Assembly: GCA_020466095.1 (NCBI GenBank)
Contig: CM035807.1
Coordinates: forward strand, 57,422,605 to 57,486,604
Direction: 5' to 3'
Length of the DNA stretch: 64,000 nucleotides
Origin: Chlorops oryzae
Taxonomy: Eukaryota; Arthropoda; Insecta; Diptera; Chloropidae
Every line of letters begins with the position of its first letter. The first letter of the stretch is position 1. The translations under genes were made by a program, and so were the position numbers. Below the pieces are notes generated by a model. That model had not been told where the DNA came from, made no database searches, and worked only from the letters and a program-made list of their open reading frames with translations. Below, in pieces: positions 29,567-41,945 of the stretch.

Positions 29567-32500
29567 ACGCAAACCAACAGAGAATAATCGTACATCTTTA
29601 CACACACAACAAAGATCTTGTGCTCACTGTAAGTGTAAAGATCATTGGATCAGCGGTTGTTCTAAATTTAAGGCAATGGAAGTAACAAGTAGATTTGACA
29701 TGGTCAAAAAATTGGGTCTTTGTTTGAATTGTTTGTCCGATGGGCACAGTGTTGCAAAATGCACATCAAAATACAAGTGCAAGGTCTGTAAGAAATCACA
29801 TCACACGCTGCTGCATCGGCAAGCAAATACAGTAGATACGACTACAACCGAATCGGCCGGTTCAAAAGCCACAGCTTCTGTTAATGTTCACTTGACAAAA
29901 TCATTAGACACAGTTATTCTTGCTACTGCAATTGTTCTAATTCGAGATTCCACAGGCGAATATCAATTCGGTCGCGCTCTATTAGATTCATGCTCTCAAG
30001 TGAACTTAATCACGGAACGATTCGCGAAGATTTTAAATTTGCCCAAAACGAAAACGTCTATCAATATTCTTGGCGTTGGAGGTTTGTCTTCTAAAATAAA
30101 ATATCAATCAAATACAACAATACGCTCACGTTATAATGGATTTGAGAATGAAATAACGTTTCTGGTCACTAATCGAGTCTCAGGATATCAACCTGAGTCA
30201 GATCTAGACATCAACACGTGGAAGGTTCCGGAAAAAATTGATTTAGCAGATGAATACTTCTATAAATCGCAACCAATAGATCTTCTCATAGGAGCCGATA
30301 GTTTTTTCGACATTTTGTGCACTGGTCGAATCAAATTAGCACAAAACTTACCATTCCTACAAGAGACCAGATTTGGATGGGTTGTCACAGGGCGCTACAA
30401 ATCAATGCCTCAGACTCATTCAAGGCACTGCTGTCTTTCCGCTTTGGATGATGAAGATCTCAACAACAGCTTAGAATATCTTTGGAAATTAGAAGATGTT
30501 AGATCAGTACAACCCAAATGGACAGTTCACGAACAAGTCTGCGAAAATCATTTCGTAGCAACTACACAAATTCAAGCAGATGGTCGTGTAATAGTAAAGC
30601 TTCCTTTCAAGGAAGATCCTTTGAGTATTGGCTCATCTTATAACTTAGCTTTGAAACGTTTTAATTCATTAGAAAAGCGATTAGCCCAAGACTCAGCGAT
30701 CAAGGCACAATACGTGCAATTTATGAGGGAGTATGAACAGTTGGGTCATATGTCGCTAGCAGAACATGAAGATTTGAGTCAACCACACTATTTTATACCC
30801 CACCACTGCGTACTCAAACCGAAGAGCAATAGCACAAAGCTTCGGGTGGTGTTTGATGCGTCTGCAAAATCATCACAAAATTCCCTCAACGATTTGTTAT
30901 TGGTTGGACCAACCATACAATCAGAATTATATCTACAGATTTTGCGTTTTCGATTATACAAGTATGTGCTCACAGCAGATATTGTAAAAATGTACCGGAT
31001 GGTTTTGATACACCCGTCTCATCGACAATTTCAACTCATACTTTGGCGTGAAAATGAACAGAAGCCCATTCAAACTTATAGATTGAATACAGTTACGTAT
31101 GGCATGTCCGCTTCGCCATACTTAGCAATTCGCAGCTTACACTTCATCGCAGACAAATGGGAATACTCTTTCAAAAGGGGCTCGAATGTTTTGCGCAACC
31201 ACTTCTACGTAGACGATATGCTAACAGGTGCCAATGACATCGAAGAGTTGAGAATCATCAAAACTGAGACCACGCAGTTGCTGCAGAGAGGCGGGTTTGA
31301 ATTAGCCAAATTTCAATCAAATCATCAAGCTCTCCAGACTAATTCACCGGAACTCATTAGTATGAATATAGAAGAATCATTAGTTACAAATGCGCTTGGA
31401 ATGTCTTGGGATCCACAGCAGGATCATTATGTATTCTCGTTTCAACCAAAGAAGCAATACACAACCTACACAAAACGTTCATTTTATCGCTGTCATCTTC
31501 AATCTTCGATCCTATGGGACTATTGGCCCCTATTATTATAAAACCAAGAGTCTTATTGCAAAACCTATGGATAATGAAAATAAATTGGGACACAGAGATT
31601 CCACAAAAGAGCAAACTCGAATTTGAAACTTTTCTTAACGACTTAAAAAATCTTCACATAATAAAAATTCCTCGCTACGTTCTAAAGTCACCATTTTGTA
31701 GTATTCAACTTCACGGCTTTAGCGACGCATCTATACGGGCATACGGTTGTTGCATATATATTCGAGCATGCGATACTAATGCAAATATTTCGGTTCGTTT
31801 ATTCACAGCAAAATGCCGAGTTGCACCAGTTAAAAGGAGAACGCTTCCTGAATTAGAACTATGTGGCGCACATTTACTGTCGCGTCTCTACAAAAAGATC
31901 GCACCATTATTTATTAATTTGAAACCTAATGTTTTTCTTTGGACAGACAGTACCGTAGTTCTCCGATGGCTGCAGCTACATTCATCTACACTCACCACGT
32001 TCGTCGGTAATCGCATATCTGAGATGCAGGAGCTCACTCCGAATTGTAATTGGCGACACGTTCCTACCAGTAACAATCCTGCCGATATCATTACTCGAAA
32101 CATTTCTTTGACGGACCTTGTAAGCTCAAATTGGTACACTGGACCTTCTTTCTTGCACCAGGCTCAAGAACGGTGGCCACACTTATCGTTGACTAAGTCA
32201 AAGAGTGAAGAGGCTGATTACGCAATCAAAAAATCAACTTTAACAACTTATGTCGAAAGCAACGTTATTCTTGAACTGGCAAACCGCACAAGCTCCTACG
32301 CAAAGCTTCTACGCGTAATCAGTTGGATGTTCAGATTCATCCGAAACCCGAAAGATTCCAAAGCCCACACGGATCAACCTCTCACACCCGATGAGATCCA
32401 GAATTCGCTGTATTGTCTTATTTGGAATACCCAAAGGCAATATTTTGCTTATGAGATCGACTGCATCCAGAAAAATATAGATATAAAGAATTCATCAAAA

Positions 32501-33756
32501 TCACTCGGACTGTTCTTGGAAGAGGTGAACTCGTTTCCTCTACTACGCGTGGAGGTCGACTCAAAAATGCTGCAATTCCTAGAGATCGAAAACATCCTTT
32601 CTTGTTGCCGTCCAAAGGCAATTTATCCTTAATTCTCGTCAGGTACCTGCATGAGACAAACTACCACGCAGGCCCAAAGGCATTAATTTCATTCATACGG
32701 CAAAACTTTTGGATCATCAATGCGCGAGCAATCGCACGAAAGATTGTTCGATCGTGTGTACGGTGTATCCGATTTCGCCCAATTTTATTAAAGCAAATCA
32801 TGGGTGATTTACCCATCGAGCGCGTCACTGAACTAGCGCGTCCCTTTCTTCGATGTGGCGTGGACTTCTGCGGGCCTATTAATACCCATCTAAAGATTCG
32901 TGGAAAAAGACCATACAAGTGCTATATTGCTGTATTTATTTGTCTCTCGAGCAAAGCTGTTCACCTCGAAGCAGTTACGGACTTGTCAGCTGATGCATTT
33001 ATTGCGGCACTAAAGAGACTTGTTGGTCGGCGTGGTTTACCTTCAGACATATTCTGCGACAACGCCACGAATTTCACTGGCGCTGATGCCAAACTCGAAC
33101 AACTAAAAAACGAATTTATTAGCAAATCATATCAAAACACCATAAGCAATTATTGTTCAACTCATTTTATATCATTTCATTTTATTCCTCCCAGGGCACC
33201 CCATTTTGGCGGCATTTGGGAGGCCGCGGTAAAAATAGCTAAGGGTCATCTGTACCGCACTTTATCTGGCGCTAAGCTAACGTACGAAGAACTTACAACG
33301 GCTCTCGTCGAAATCGAAGGCATAATGAATTCGAGACCCATATCTCCACAGTCTAGCGATCCGAACGATTTTGAAGCTATAACTCCAGGCCATTTGTTGA
33401 TTGGGGGACCAATCAATGCCATTCCTCAACGATTCATAGATTGCACTGAGATAAGTTTTCTGGAACGATGGCAACGGATCACCGCAGTGAAGCAACAGTT
33501 TTGGAAAAAATGGTCAGTCGAGTATATCAACGACATGATACAACGCACGAAATGGACTAAATCTGGTATCGACCTTGAGATCGGCAATCTCGTTTTAATC
33601 CATGATGATAATATGCCACCGCAACAATGGCTTACTGGTCGTGTCACCGCTGTTATCCCAGGCAAGGACGGGAAAATAAGGGTAGTTGATGTCATAACAA
33701 CCAAGGGTACTTATCGCCGTCCAATTCACAAATTGGCTTTACTGTTGAAATCTTGA
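29567..33756 (+). pseudogene. BEL-3 knuckles, protease, RT, RNase H and integrase
   Basis: The frame 29529-31541 gives knuckles (CAHCKCKDHWISGC, CLNCLSDGHSVAKC, CKVCKKSHHTLLH), protease (ALLDSCSQVNLI, Ser-Cys after Asp), RT (TKLRVVFDAS, LTADIVKMYRM, FYVDDMLTG). Near 31481 a one-base loss moves to the frame 31406-32632: the IFDPMGLLAPI motif, then RNase H (LHGFSDASIRAYGC, LWTDSTVVLRWL). Near 32551 another shift leads to 32602-33756: integrase with CVRCIRF zinc pair, GVDFCGP, FCDNATNF and IWEAAVK catalytic sites, and the C-terminal GTYRRPIHKLALL. Apart from these shifts all catalytic residues are present. Confidence 0.9.
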
Positions 33757-33783
33757 AAGAAGGGTCTTTCAATCGCGCCGGGA

Positions 33784-34142
33784 TGTTCGAGCACATTGTC
33801 ATTAGTTCATTTGATTTATTATAGTTTATATCGAGTCATATCATTTAAAATCCTTTGTTTTTGGTTACATTGTTTTAAAATGTATAACAGAATACTAATG
33901 CATCTCTCTTTGTATGAACACTATGTGAACTGTAAATTTGCTCTTTATTTTTTCTAATAATCTTGTCATGTAATCAACACTGCATATTAATTTCGCTCAC
34001 TCGTGACTTCCTATAAAGGCGCGAGCATCACTTCAATAAACGCTCATTCTTGTACGAATATTAAAACGACGAACATCGTTGCGTTGTGCATACGGCACCT
34101 TTATTTTGAACAAAAGAACGTTCATTATCCGTAGAATAAACA
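33784..34142 (+). repeat. BEL-3 3' LTR
   Basis: 359 bp, identical to the 5' LTR except for one extra A (TTTAAAATCC). Preceded by a purine-rich GCGCCGGGA tract. Confidence 0.95.
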
Positions 34143-34147
34143 ATCAA

Positions 34148-34739
34148 CAACAACCAAGTCCTCGGAAAGCACGTCATCAGTAATTACGGAGACATCCCAA
34201 GACGACAGCTAAGCAATCAAAGTCAAGTAGCTACGTAATTTTTGGAACGGCGATGATAAAGGTCCAGGCAAATGGAAAGGAAATTCAGTGCAGAGCAGTT
34301 CTAGATTCGGGCTCTCAACTCAATTTCGTCACCGAACGTTTGGTTAAACGCATGGGTATTTCAACAAAACCAGCTTCGATATCTATCAACGGAATCGGCT
34401 CAAGCAACAGAAAAGTAAGGCATCGAGTCAACGTTGCATTACACTCCCGTATCAACAATTTCACAACTCGTCTTGAAGCAGCAGTGTTGCCACATATCAT
34501 ATCCACGCAACCATCTAGGCTAATCAACATCGATAGTTGGCCGATTCCTAAAAACATAACACTGGCAGACCCAGAATTTCACCAGCCGAACAACATTGAC
34601 GTTCTATTAGGAGCAGAGTTTTATCACCAGCTGTTGGTAGTTGGGCAAATACAATTATCGGATGAGTTGCCCACATTACAAAACACGCGGCTCGGTTGGG
34701 TCATATCAGGGAAGATTAATGGGACCCAGTTGTCAACCG
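34148..34739 (+). pseudogene. BEL-2 protease fragment
   Basis: Continues BEL-2 after BEL-3: Ser/Thr linker, a stop and frame change near 34215-34250, then a clear aspartic protease (AVLDSGSQLNFVTERL, GIGSSNRKVRHRV) and the conserved region after it (LADPEFHQPNNIDVLLGAEFYHQLL, LGWVISGK). It ends at 34739, where the duplicated Maverick block begins with a pogo arm. Confidence 0.85.
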
Positions 34740-34953
34740 AAAGGAACATGTATTTTTTTTTGTGCTGAGTTGGAACGAGTTAGATATTTTGTATGGGAAT
34801 ATAGTTTTTTTACGCGGATTTTATTTTTACGCGGTAATTTTCAAAATATGGAACGAATAAGAAGTTTTGCATGGTAAAGGGTTTTTTTTACGCGGTTTTT
34901 TTTACGCGGTAACTTTTTGGTCCCAGTATACCGCGTAAAAAGAGGATCAAGTG
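34740..34953 (+). mobile_element. right arm of a pogo/Tigger element (copy B)
   Basis: Same arm as 18365-18573, ending GGATCAAGTG before TA; it joins BEL-2 protease sequence at its left edge with only a few bases of shared A/G sequence. Confidence 0.9.
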
Positions 34954-35220
34954 TATTTATTTTTATATGATTTTTCTGAAAATGGTGACTTACCTCTTTT
35001 GTGAAATTCATTGCAAAAAACAATTTTTTTTCACTCAAAATTTATTTTTATATGATTTTTCTGAAAATGTTGACTCACCTCTCTTGTGAAATTTATTACA
35101 AAAATAACAATATTTTTCCTCAATATTTATTTTTATATGACTTTTCTGAAAATGGTGACTCACCTCTCTTGTGAAATTCATTACAATTAAAACATTTTTT
35201 TTCTAAATATATATTTTTAT
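34954..35220 (-). repeat. Maverick ~85 bp tandem repeats with ATG and splice donor (B)
   Basis: Counterpart of 18574-18840 with a few single-base differences, such as GAAAATGTTGAC here versus GAAAATCTTGAC in copy A. Confidence 0.75.
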
Positions 35221-35342
35221 ACATATACACATACATAAAAACTTAGTCTACATCCATAGGTTTGCTGTTATCAATACTGTAGTGCCCCCATGCATAAGTA
35301 TTAATACCATCCGACTTAATTTACCTTTTATCGTCAGTATTA

Positions 35343-37087
35343 CCACTAAGCATACAATATATAGAGGAATAATTTCATAGAAGCGTTTGGCACCCAAAAA
35401 GCAGCCATCAATAACTCCCAGGCTCTCAGTTTTATTCTTGCTCTCTCACTTTTGTTTAAGCTCTCTCAATTTGCGCTCATAAATGAGCGAGAATTATTTC
35501 ATCTTCGCTTTGCTACACTGAAGTCGTATTGAACATACTACGTGTGTGTGCATGTGAATATGTCGAGTTTTTTCTTCTGTTGTTCTTCTTTAATTCTTTT
35601 GAAGAAGTTACGATGTGCGTATGTAAGAAAATTTTCGATTCGATTTTGATTTTTGGTTTATGCATGGAACGAAAATGTGCGTACAGTGAACTACGGATAA
35701 ATGCAACACGAATAAATGCAAAAAACCCATAAATGCAAGAAGCTTTGATGCCTTTTTTTTGAGTTCTCATGGAAATATGCACGGATTAATGCAAAGATCG
35801 CATAAGTGCACAAGAATTCGAGCAAAAATCGTGTTGCATTTATCCGTACTCTACTGTATAAGCTCTTTCACTGCCGACATGCCGCATTTGTTTTGAAGAG
35901 TGTTTTCATTAACAAAGTAACAACAAAATGAACAAGCATTTTCGGTAGTGTTCGACCTTTATTGATTTTGTTAGTAGTGTTGTTGGGAAAACCTCTAATA
36001 CAAAAAATAAGCTAAGCATTTTAAATGGTTAAACAAATACAATAAATAATTCACTTCGAATTATCGAAATGTCTTACAGATTTTGCAAAGAAGATTTTAG
36101 CTCCGAAAAATCGGAATTTCTTAAACGTCTTCGTAACGAAAAATTAGTCTTTAGTTCCGAGAATTTATCGAATTCTTACACCGACTTATTAAAAAATTTT
36201 TTTAAACATTCATTTACTTGGATTTCGAAGAAATCGACAATACGAAAAGTAAAGAAAAGAGCATTACAGATTTTTTAATGCAATACCTATTTTTAAAAAA
36301 ATATTCATGCTCCCATACTGTCCTTTTGATATATTCTTTCCATTTTTCTTTGCCAATAAATAATGTTCATAATAATTGAAAATAATTTCAATTTAAAAAT
36401 AAATAATATGAAATATCAAAAAAAGGAGAAATTATTTTAATAGTGATCATACGAGTAACAAAATCACTAAAGGTCGAACACTACCGAAAATGCTTGTTAA
36501 TTTTGTTGTTACTTTGTTAATGAAAACAATCTTCAAAACAAATGCGGCATGTCGGCAGTGAAAGAGCTTATACAGTAGAGTAAGGATAAATGCAACACGT
36601 TTTTTGCTCGAATTCTTGTGCACTTATGCGATCTTTGCATTAATCCGTGCATATTTCCATGAGAACTCAAAAAAAAAGGCATCAAAGCTTCTTGCATTTA
36701 TGGGGTTTTTGCATTTATTCGTGTTGCATTTATCCGTAGTTCACTGTACGCACATTTTCGTTCCATGCATAAACCAAAAATCAAAATCGAATCGAAAATT
36801 TTCTTACATACGCACATCGTAACTTCTTCAAAAGAATTAAAGAAGAACAACAGAAGAAAAAACTCGACATATTCACATACACACACACGTAGTATGTTCA
36901 ATACGACTTCAGTGTAGCAAAGCGAAGATGAAATAATTCTCGCTCATTTATGAGCGCAAATTGAGAGAGCTTAAACAAAAGTGAGAGAGCAAGAATAAAA
37001 CTGAGAGCCTGGGAGTTATTGATGGCTGATTTTTGGGTGCCAAACGCTTCTATGAAATTATTCCTCTATATATTGTATGCTTAGTGG
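35343..37087. mobile_element. foldback-like element with long inverted repeats (B)
   Basis: Counterpart of 18963-20708, flanked by TATTA at 35338-35342 and 37088-37092; it also carries the mirrored MITEs in both arms. Confidence 0.85.
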
Positions 37088-37219
37088 TATTACTTAATAC
37101 TTCTTTATTCCAGATTTGGGTATATATTTCATGTAGCTTACTTCTAAACATTAGCATACTATCAAAATAGAGCTTATTTTGTAATAAATATTCACGATAA
37201 TCATCAAAACTCAATTTTA

Positions 37220-37906
37220 TTAATCAGTTGTCCAACTAGGAGTATTACCCTTCTCAAAAATATGTTTATATTTGCTTATTCGAACAAAATCGTTTACATG
37301 AAATTTTGGCTTATCATAAGTTTTAAGCCGATTGTAAGCTGTTTTTAAAATTAAAGCTTCATTCGAAGAATTAACATCATTTGGAGCAATTTTAGTCTTA
37401 CTATGTACAATGTCATTATATTTTTCAGTTAAGTTCTGATACTCATCAATCCATTTGTACGAACCACGATTGCTAAACTCTTTCCACATCATATTCTTCA
37501 ATGTTCTATTAAATTGTTCTACAATTGAGGCTTTCAATGTGCTATAAGTCGAACAATGGTTAATTTTATTTTGTTTCATTAAATTTTGAAAGTCCTTATT
37601 AAAGAATTCCTTCCCTTCATCTGTTTGTAAATTCTTAGGTTTTCGTCCACATTTTAAGACATTTTTCATTGCTTTAGTGACATCGGCAGCTGTTTTAGAT
37701 TTCAATGCAACTGTCCACGCATATTTTGAAAATGTGTCAATGATTGTAAGGAGATAACGATAACCTTTATTGTGAACAGCATAGCTACCCATTTCAACTA
37801 AGTCAGCTTGCCAAAGATCATCGAGTCCTTTGATTATGACTGCTCGTCGTTTAAAGTTTCGCCGCGCTTGTCTGTGTAGCTCCTCCACTATTTGACGACG
37901 ACTCAT
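37220..37906 (-). CDS. Maverick integrase, C-terminally truncated (B)
   Basis: Protein identical to the copy-A integrase: D35, D96, E130 present and the same early stop made by the polymerase-tail junction. Sharing this junction shows the fusion preceded the duplication. Confidence 0.88.
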   Translation of the reverse strand: MSRRQIVEELHRQARRNFKRRAVIIKGLDDLWQADLVEMGSYAVHNKGYRYLLTIIDTFSKYAWTVALKSKTAADVTKAMKNVLKCGRKPKNLQTDEGKEFFNKDFQNLMKQNKINHCSTYSTLKASIVEQFNRTLKNMMWKEFSNRGSYKWIDEYQNLTEKYNDIVHSKTKIAPNDVNSSNEALILKTAYNRLKTYDKPKFHVNDFVRISKYKHIFEKGNTPSWTTD

Positions 37907-38339
37907 GGTGTAGACGATTGTGATCCTTCTGTACTGCTTTTGATTGATTTTTTGTTTTTTGTTTATTGGGATTTGAAATCATTGAAAACACAACATTATC
38001 AATACCTTCTAGACGCGTATCAATGTATTCCATATACTCTTTAATGTTGTCATTAATATTGTTTTCAATAGCACCAATTTTGTGGTAAATGGCTTCAAAT
38101 TCCTTATTACTTTGCCTTTCATAAGCTTTAAGCGAATTCTGAAATTCAGTTCGAAGCACATTGAGACTTGAATTAATAAAATTCTTTGTTGTAGCGTCTT
38201 GGTCTCCTATTGGGTCTATAAGATTTTTGATACGATGAAAATGTGCATTGAAGCAAGTATCTCTTCCAGCAGTCAATTGCATACTAATTTTATTCGATTT
38301 ATTAATATCATTATAACGACCAAATTTGTCAACGCTCAT
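37851..38339 (-). CDS. Maverick fibre-like coiled-coil protein (B)
   Basis: Identical product to 21472-21960; same overlap with integrase. Confidence 0.5.
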   Translation of the reverse strand: MSVDKFGRYNDINKSNKISMQLTAGRDTCFNAHFHRIKNLIDPIGDQDATTKNFINSSLNVLRTEFQNSLKAYERQSNKEFEAIYHKIGAIENNINDNIKEYMEYIDTRLEGIDNVVFSMISNPNKQKTKNQSKAVQKDHNRLHHESSSNSGGATQTSAAKL

Positions 38340-38584
38340 TATTCGATTATATTGGATTCATTGAGCTCTTCAATAATTGAAATAATTTCGTTATTATGAT
38401 TATTATGTCCAGCCGATTGCGATGATAAGAGCAGTCTTAGACGATTGACTTATGCATTAGGATCGTCCCAATATATATAGTTTGTTGGGACAGAATTTAA
38501 TTTCATCAGTCCAAATCCTTTCTTTTTCGTTTCTTTTGTGATTAAGCTTGAATCAGGTTCTTCTTCTTCTTCATCATTGTGCAT

Positions 38585-39326
38585 TTATTCCCTACTAACT
38601 TTACGATACTTTTCAGCTTTGTTACTATTAACTTGTCCAAGTGATGTACCACGTTGATATGCATTGGTTTTTAATAAAATTTGCTTATAAAGCTCAAGAT
38701 CTACCTCATTATAATTTTGAGGAGACTTGTAAAACATTAGCTGGTAAAGTCCTGGTGTCATGAGGAATTTTTCGTTTCCAATTTGAAACTCTTTAGAATT
38801 ATCCCAGATTAATTTTGAATCTCCAAACATCCAATGTCCATCATCGAGTCTTTTATGTAAACCAAATTGAGTATCAAGATTATTTTGCTTTTCTAGTGTT
38901 TCAAAACTCAATGTGCTATGTGCACTTTTATTTCTTTCCTCATCCTTTTCTTTATAGCTTCGGATAAGTGTTTTTATATGACTTTCTTGTTCTTCATCTT
39001 CGCTGAAAAACTGATCTCTGCTGCTGCTTGGAGTCTCATCGTTATTATTTTCGGTGATGGTGGTGGTCTTTCATTTCTAAATCTACTACGACACGGTCTT
39101 TCATTATTGAAAGCTACCTTTTTCCAATCAATTTTTTTTTATTGAAAGTAGAATTATTTTCTGCTGCTACCTTAGTGTTTTCGTTCAAGTCGTTCAGCAT
39201 TTCGTTTTTTACTCTTGTTTCTGTAAGTAGATCTTTTATTGGTGCAGTGATTGGAAGAAAAGACTTTTCGAGACTTTCGGCATCACCTTGCTCCTTAAAT
39301 TTTAAGGCATTGAATTTTTTTTTCAA
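38585..39326 (-). pseudogene. Maverick DUF8207-like protein, frame-broken (B)
   Basis: Same N- and C-terminal pieces as copy A. Here the N-terminus reads NALKFKEQGDAES instead of NAIKINEQGVAES, from a patch of substitutions at 39283-39305, and the T missing in copy A near 22662 is present. The A-run frameshift near 39132 is shared. Confidence 0.6.
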
Positions 39327-39482
39327 AACTTTCCTCGTCTAAATGATATTCTTTATCAATTTTTCATCCATTTTATGTTTTTAAGTGAACCATTAACATT
39401 GAAAGTATAAATATAAATGAAAGTGATATAGGTTTGAAGTTAACCTTTATACTAACAATTTTTTTTTTTTTTTTTATTTATT

Positions 39483-40190
39483 TCAATTGGTCACAGTAGT
39501 TTTTAATTTCAATAAATTATTGATAATTTGTGAAATTTTATAAAGTTCATTTTCATAAATATAATTGTTGGGACATCTTTTATTTATTGTTGGTTTTAAG
39601 TGTAAAATTATTCTAGATATATGTATGATGGAGTATACCTCTTGATGATAAAATGTATGATTATCAGTTTTTTTAAAGCTAATTAATGGACAACTCGGTG
39701 ACCATTTCATGTGTTCGGTGAGGGGATCATCACCAATTTGCCATTTACAAATTTCTACATTGCAAAAGTAGCATTTTGTAGTACCTCCTGTACCAGTAAA
39801 AAACATTCCAAACTGTGCAAGCCTTCGTGTGTCAATCCATTGTAAAGGCCAATGATCTTGAAATGTTTTCAAGCGTTCACTTTCAAAGCACATTTGATCA
39901 CTCATATCCAATGGAGGCATCCTTTTATTCCAGGTTTTAGCATCAGCAACAGCAGTTGTATGTAAAACAGGATCATTTATAAAACAGTTCTGTTTAACAG
40001 AAAACGGCTCAGTTTTATGGTAACAGGTCTGATTATAATTGCTTAACGGATCTGTTTTATGAGAACCGATCTGGTTATAGCTGTTTAACAGATCTGTCTT
40101 TTGACCTTGAGCTGTTCCAAACATTCTAATAATATGTATACACTTGATGAAAGCTGTTTTGAGACTGCATGTTGAAATGTTTCTTAACAT
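39483..40190 (-). CDS. Maverick BIR-domain (IAP-like) protein (B)
   Basis: Product identical to 23103-23810, including the C140/C143/H160/C167 zinc site. Confidence 0.82.
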   Translation of the reverse strand: MLRNISTCSLKTAFIKCIHIIRMFGTAQGQKTDLLNSYNQIGSHKTDPLSNYNQTCYHKTEPFSVKQNCFINDPVLHTTAVADAKTWNKRMPPLDMSDQMCFESERLKTFQDHWPLQWIDTRRLAQFGMFFTGTGGTTKCYFCNVEICKWQIGDDPLTEHMKWSPSCPLISFKKTDNHTFYHQEVYSIIHISRIILHLKPTINKRCPNNYIYENELYKISQIINNLLKLKTTVTN

Positions 40191-40196
40191 TTCCTT

Positions 40197-40892
40197 TTAT
40201 AAACGAATGAACACATTAAAACCCTTCCTGTATCGTCCATTGTCGTGTGAGTCATCTTTGTTGGTAACGAGAAAGCCATGCTTATCTTTCCAACACTCGG
40301 CACAGATTTTTAAAAAAGTATTAAATGACATGTCAGTTCCAACATGATCATGATATATATGTCGTATATTCATTTCATCTTGTTTGAATACAATAACTAG
40401 ATTTGCATTGTCGCGAATTAAATGCTTTGGTATTCGAGTGTAAGTTTGACAAAGAAAAAAGCTTTCAATATTGAAATGACGTCCCATGCAAAAATAGTTT
40501 CGTATATTGTGCTGTTTTTCACACGCAACGTCATCGAAAATAAAAATAGAATCCTTTTTAGCATTTTCTGGGGCTACAGCTTCTTCATTTTCCGAATAGG
40601 TAAAAAGTCCCATTCCTTTTATAGGTTTTATAACTTGTTTTAAGTACTGATATTTCGGTTGATGTAATGACTTTGAATACAAGTATACATTTTTAAATTT
40701 CAGACCATTGGGACTTTCAATAAGACTTAACATAACATTAGTTTTTCCACAATTTGATGGGCCGACAATTAATGCTCGTATTGTGTTTGGTAGTAATGAG
40801 TTATGTCGTGGTTGTGTAATATTAACATTTGAATTTGTTTTAACATCCAAATTTTTAACTAAAATATTCTTCTGTTGTCTTATGCAACGCAT
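40197..40892 (-). CDS. Maverick packaging ATPase (B)
   Basis: Product identical to 23817-24512, with Walker A and B intact. Confidence 0.9.
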   Translation of the reverse strand: MRCIRQQKNILVKNLDVKTNSNVNITQPRHNSLLPNTIRALIVGPSNCGKTNVMLSLIESPNGLKFKNVYLYSKSLHQPKYQYLKQVIKPIKGMGLFTYSENEEAVAPENAKKDSIFIFDDVACEKQHNIRNYFCMGRHFNIESFFLCQTYTRIPKHLIRDNANLVIVFKQDEMNIRHIYHDHVGTDMSFNTFLKICAECWKDKHGFLVTNKDDSHDNGRYRKGFNVFIRL

Positions 40893-41009
40893 CTTTCTCT
40901 TTCAACTGTCATTATGACTATAAAAGTGTTTCCTTTTATACCTTTTCAATTAGATTGATTTTTGCCGTTGACTTGATTATATCATTTTATTTTAAAAACA
41001 AGTCTATAA

Positions 41010-41684
41010 ATGCTTGTTACTTACAAAAATAGAATTAGTCATAAACGTAGAGCTTTGGGAAAAGGACTTATCAATAATCTTATTAATAAACTACCAATAG
41101 AGCTTCACTTACCAGGATATCAGTTTTGTGGTCCGGGGACAAAGCTTCAAAAAAGTTTAGCAAGAGGAGACAAAGGTGTCAACCCATTGGATTCTGCTTG
41201 CAGAGAACTCGATATTGCCTACTCTAAATTCAACGACTTGGAAAATCTACATATTGCAGATAGGAATTTAGTTGAAAAAGCTTGGGAGAGTGTAAAATCG
41301 ACGGACGCAAGCACCAGTGAAAAAGCAAACGCTTGGTTTGTGACAAACATCATGAAAGCTAAATTGAAATTTGGTGGTAATCTTAGAAGACCTGCGAAAA
41401 ATCGAAATACCAATACGACGTTGAAGAAAAAAAACAAAATTATCCGGAAAAAGAAGTGTCCTACCAAAATTTTCAAGACTGCAATAAAAAAGGCTACAAA
41501 TGAATTGAAAAGAAAAAAGCCAATTGAAATACATAATGCTATTCAAGTTGCCGAAAAATCGCTATCGTCTACTCTTAAAAATCAAAACAAAAATGTAATA
41601 CCACGCATAATTCCAGTGCCTAAAGTCGGTGGATTTTTACAAGTAATTTCAATTTTGACTGGTATTGCCAAGCTTGGTGGATAA
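41010..41684 (+). CDS. Maverick minor-capsid-like protein with PLA2-like domain (B)
   Basis: Product identical to 24630-25304, including Leu in place of the catalytic His. Confidence 0.72.
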   Translation: MLVTYKNRISHKRRALGKGLINNLINKLPIELHLPGYQFCGPGTKLQKSLARGDKGVNPLDSACRELDIAYSKFNDLENLHIADRNLVEKAWESVKSTDASTSEKANAWFVTNIMKAKLKFGGNLRRPAKNRNTNTTLKKKNKIIRKKKCPTKIFKTAIKKATNELKRKKPIEIHNAIQVAEKSLSSTLKNQNKNVIPRIIPVPKVGGFLQVISILTGIAKLGG

Positions 41685-41696
41685 ATATCTGGTGGA

Positions 41697-41945
41697 ATGT
41701 CAATTGCAGACCTTGTTGTTGTGTTCATGCGAAATGCTTTACCAAAGCGGTCACATAAAAATGAGTGTGGAATAATCAATCTTGATTCATTAGATGGAGA
41801 AGGAACACACTGGGTAGCATATATTAAAAACGGTCACTTCAAGGAGTATTTTGATAGTTTTGGTAATTTACCTCCACCAAAAGAAGTTGTAAAATATCTT
41901 GATGAGAAAAATTTGAGCTACACCTATAAGCAACATCAACAATAC
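41697..41945 (+). pseudogene. Maverick adenain-like protease, N-terminal part (B)
   Basis: Same 83 codons as 25317-25565, cut at the same AATAC by the solo LTR. Here only two bases beyond the second AATAC could belong to the Maverick, so the catalytic Cys is lost for good in this copy. Confidence 0.82.

Larger units (their letters stand above)
27717..34142 (+). mobile_element. BEL/Pao retrotransposon BEL-3, nested in BEL-2 gag
   Basis: LTRs 27717-28074 and 33784-34142 differ by one A in a short run. TSD ATCAA at 27712-27716 and 34143-34147. Complete gag-pol order, no env. The pol frame is broken three times by single-base events even though the LTRs are practically identical. Confidence 0.96.
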
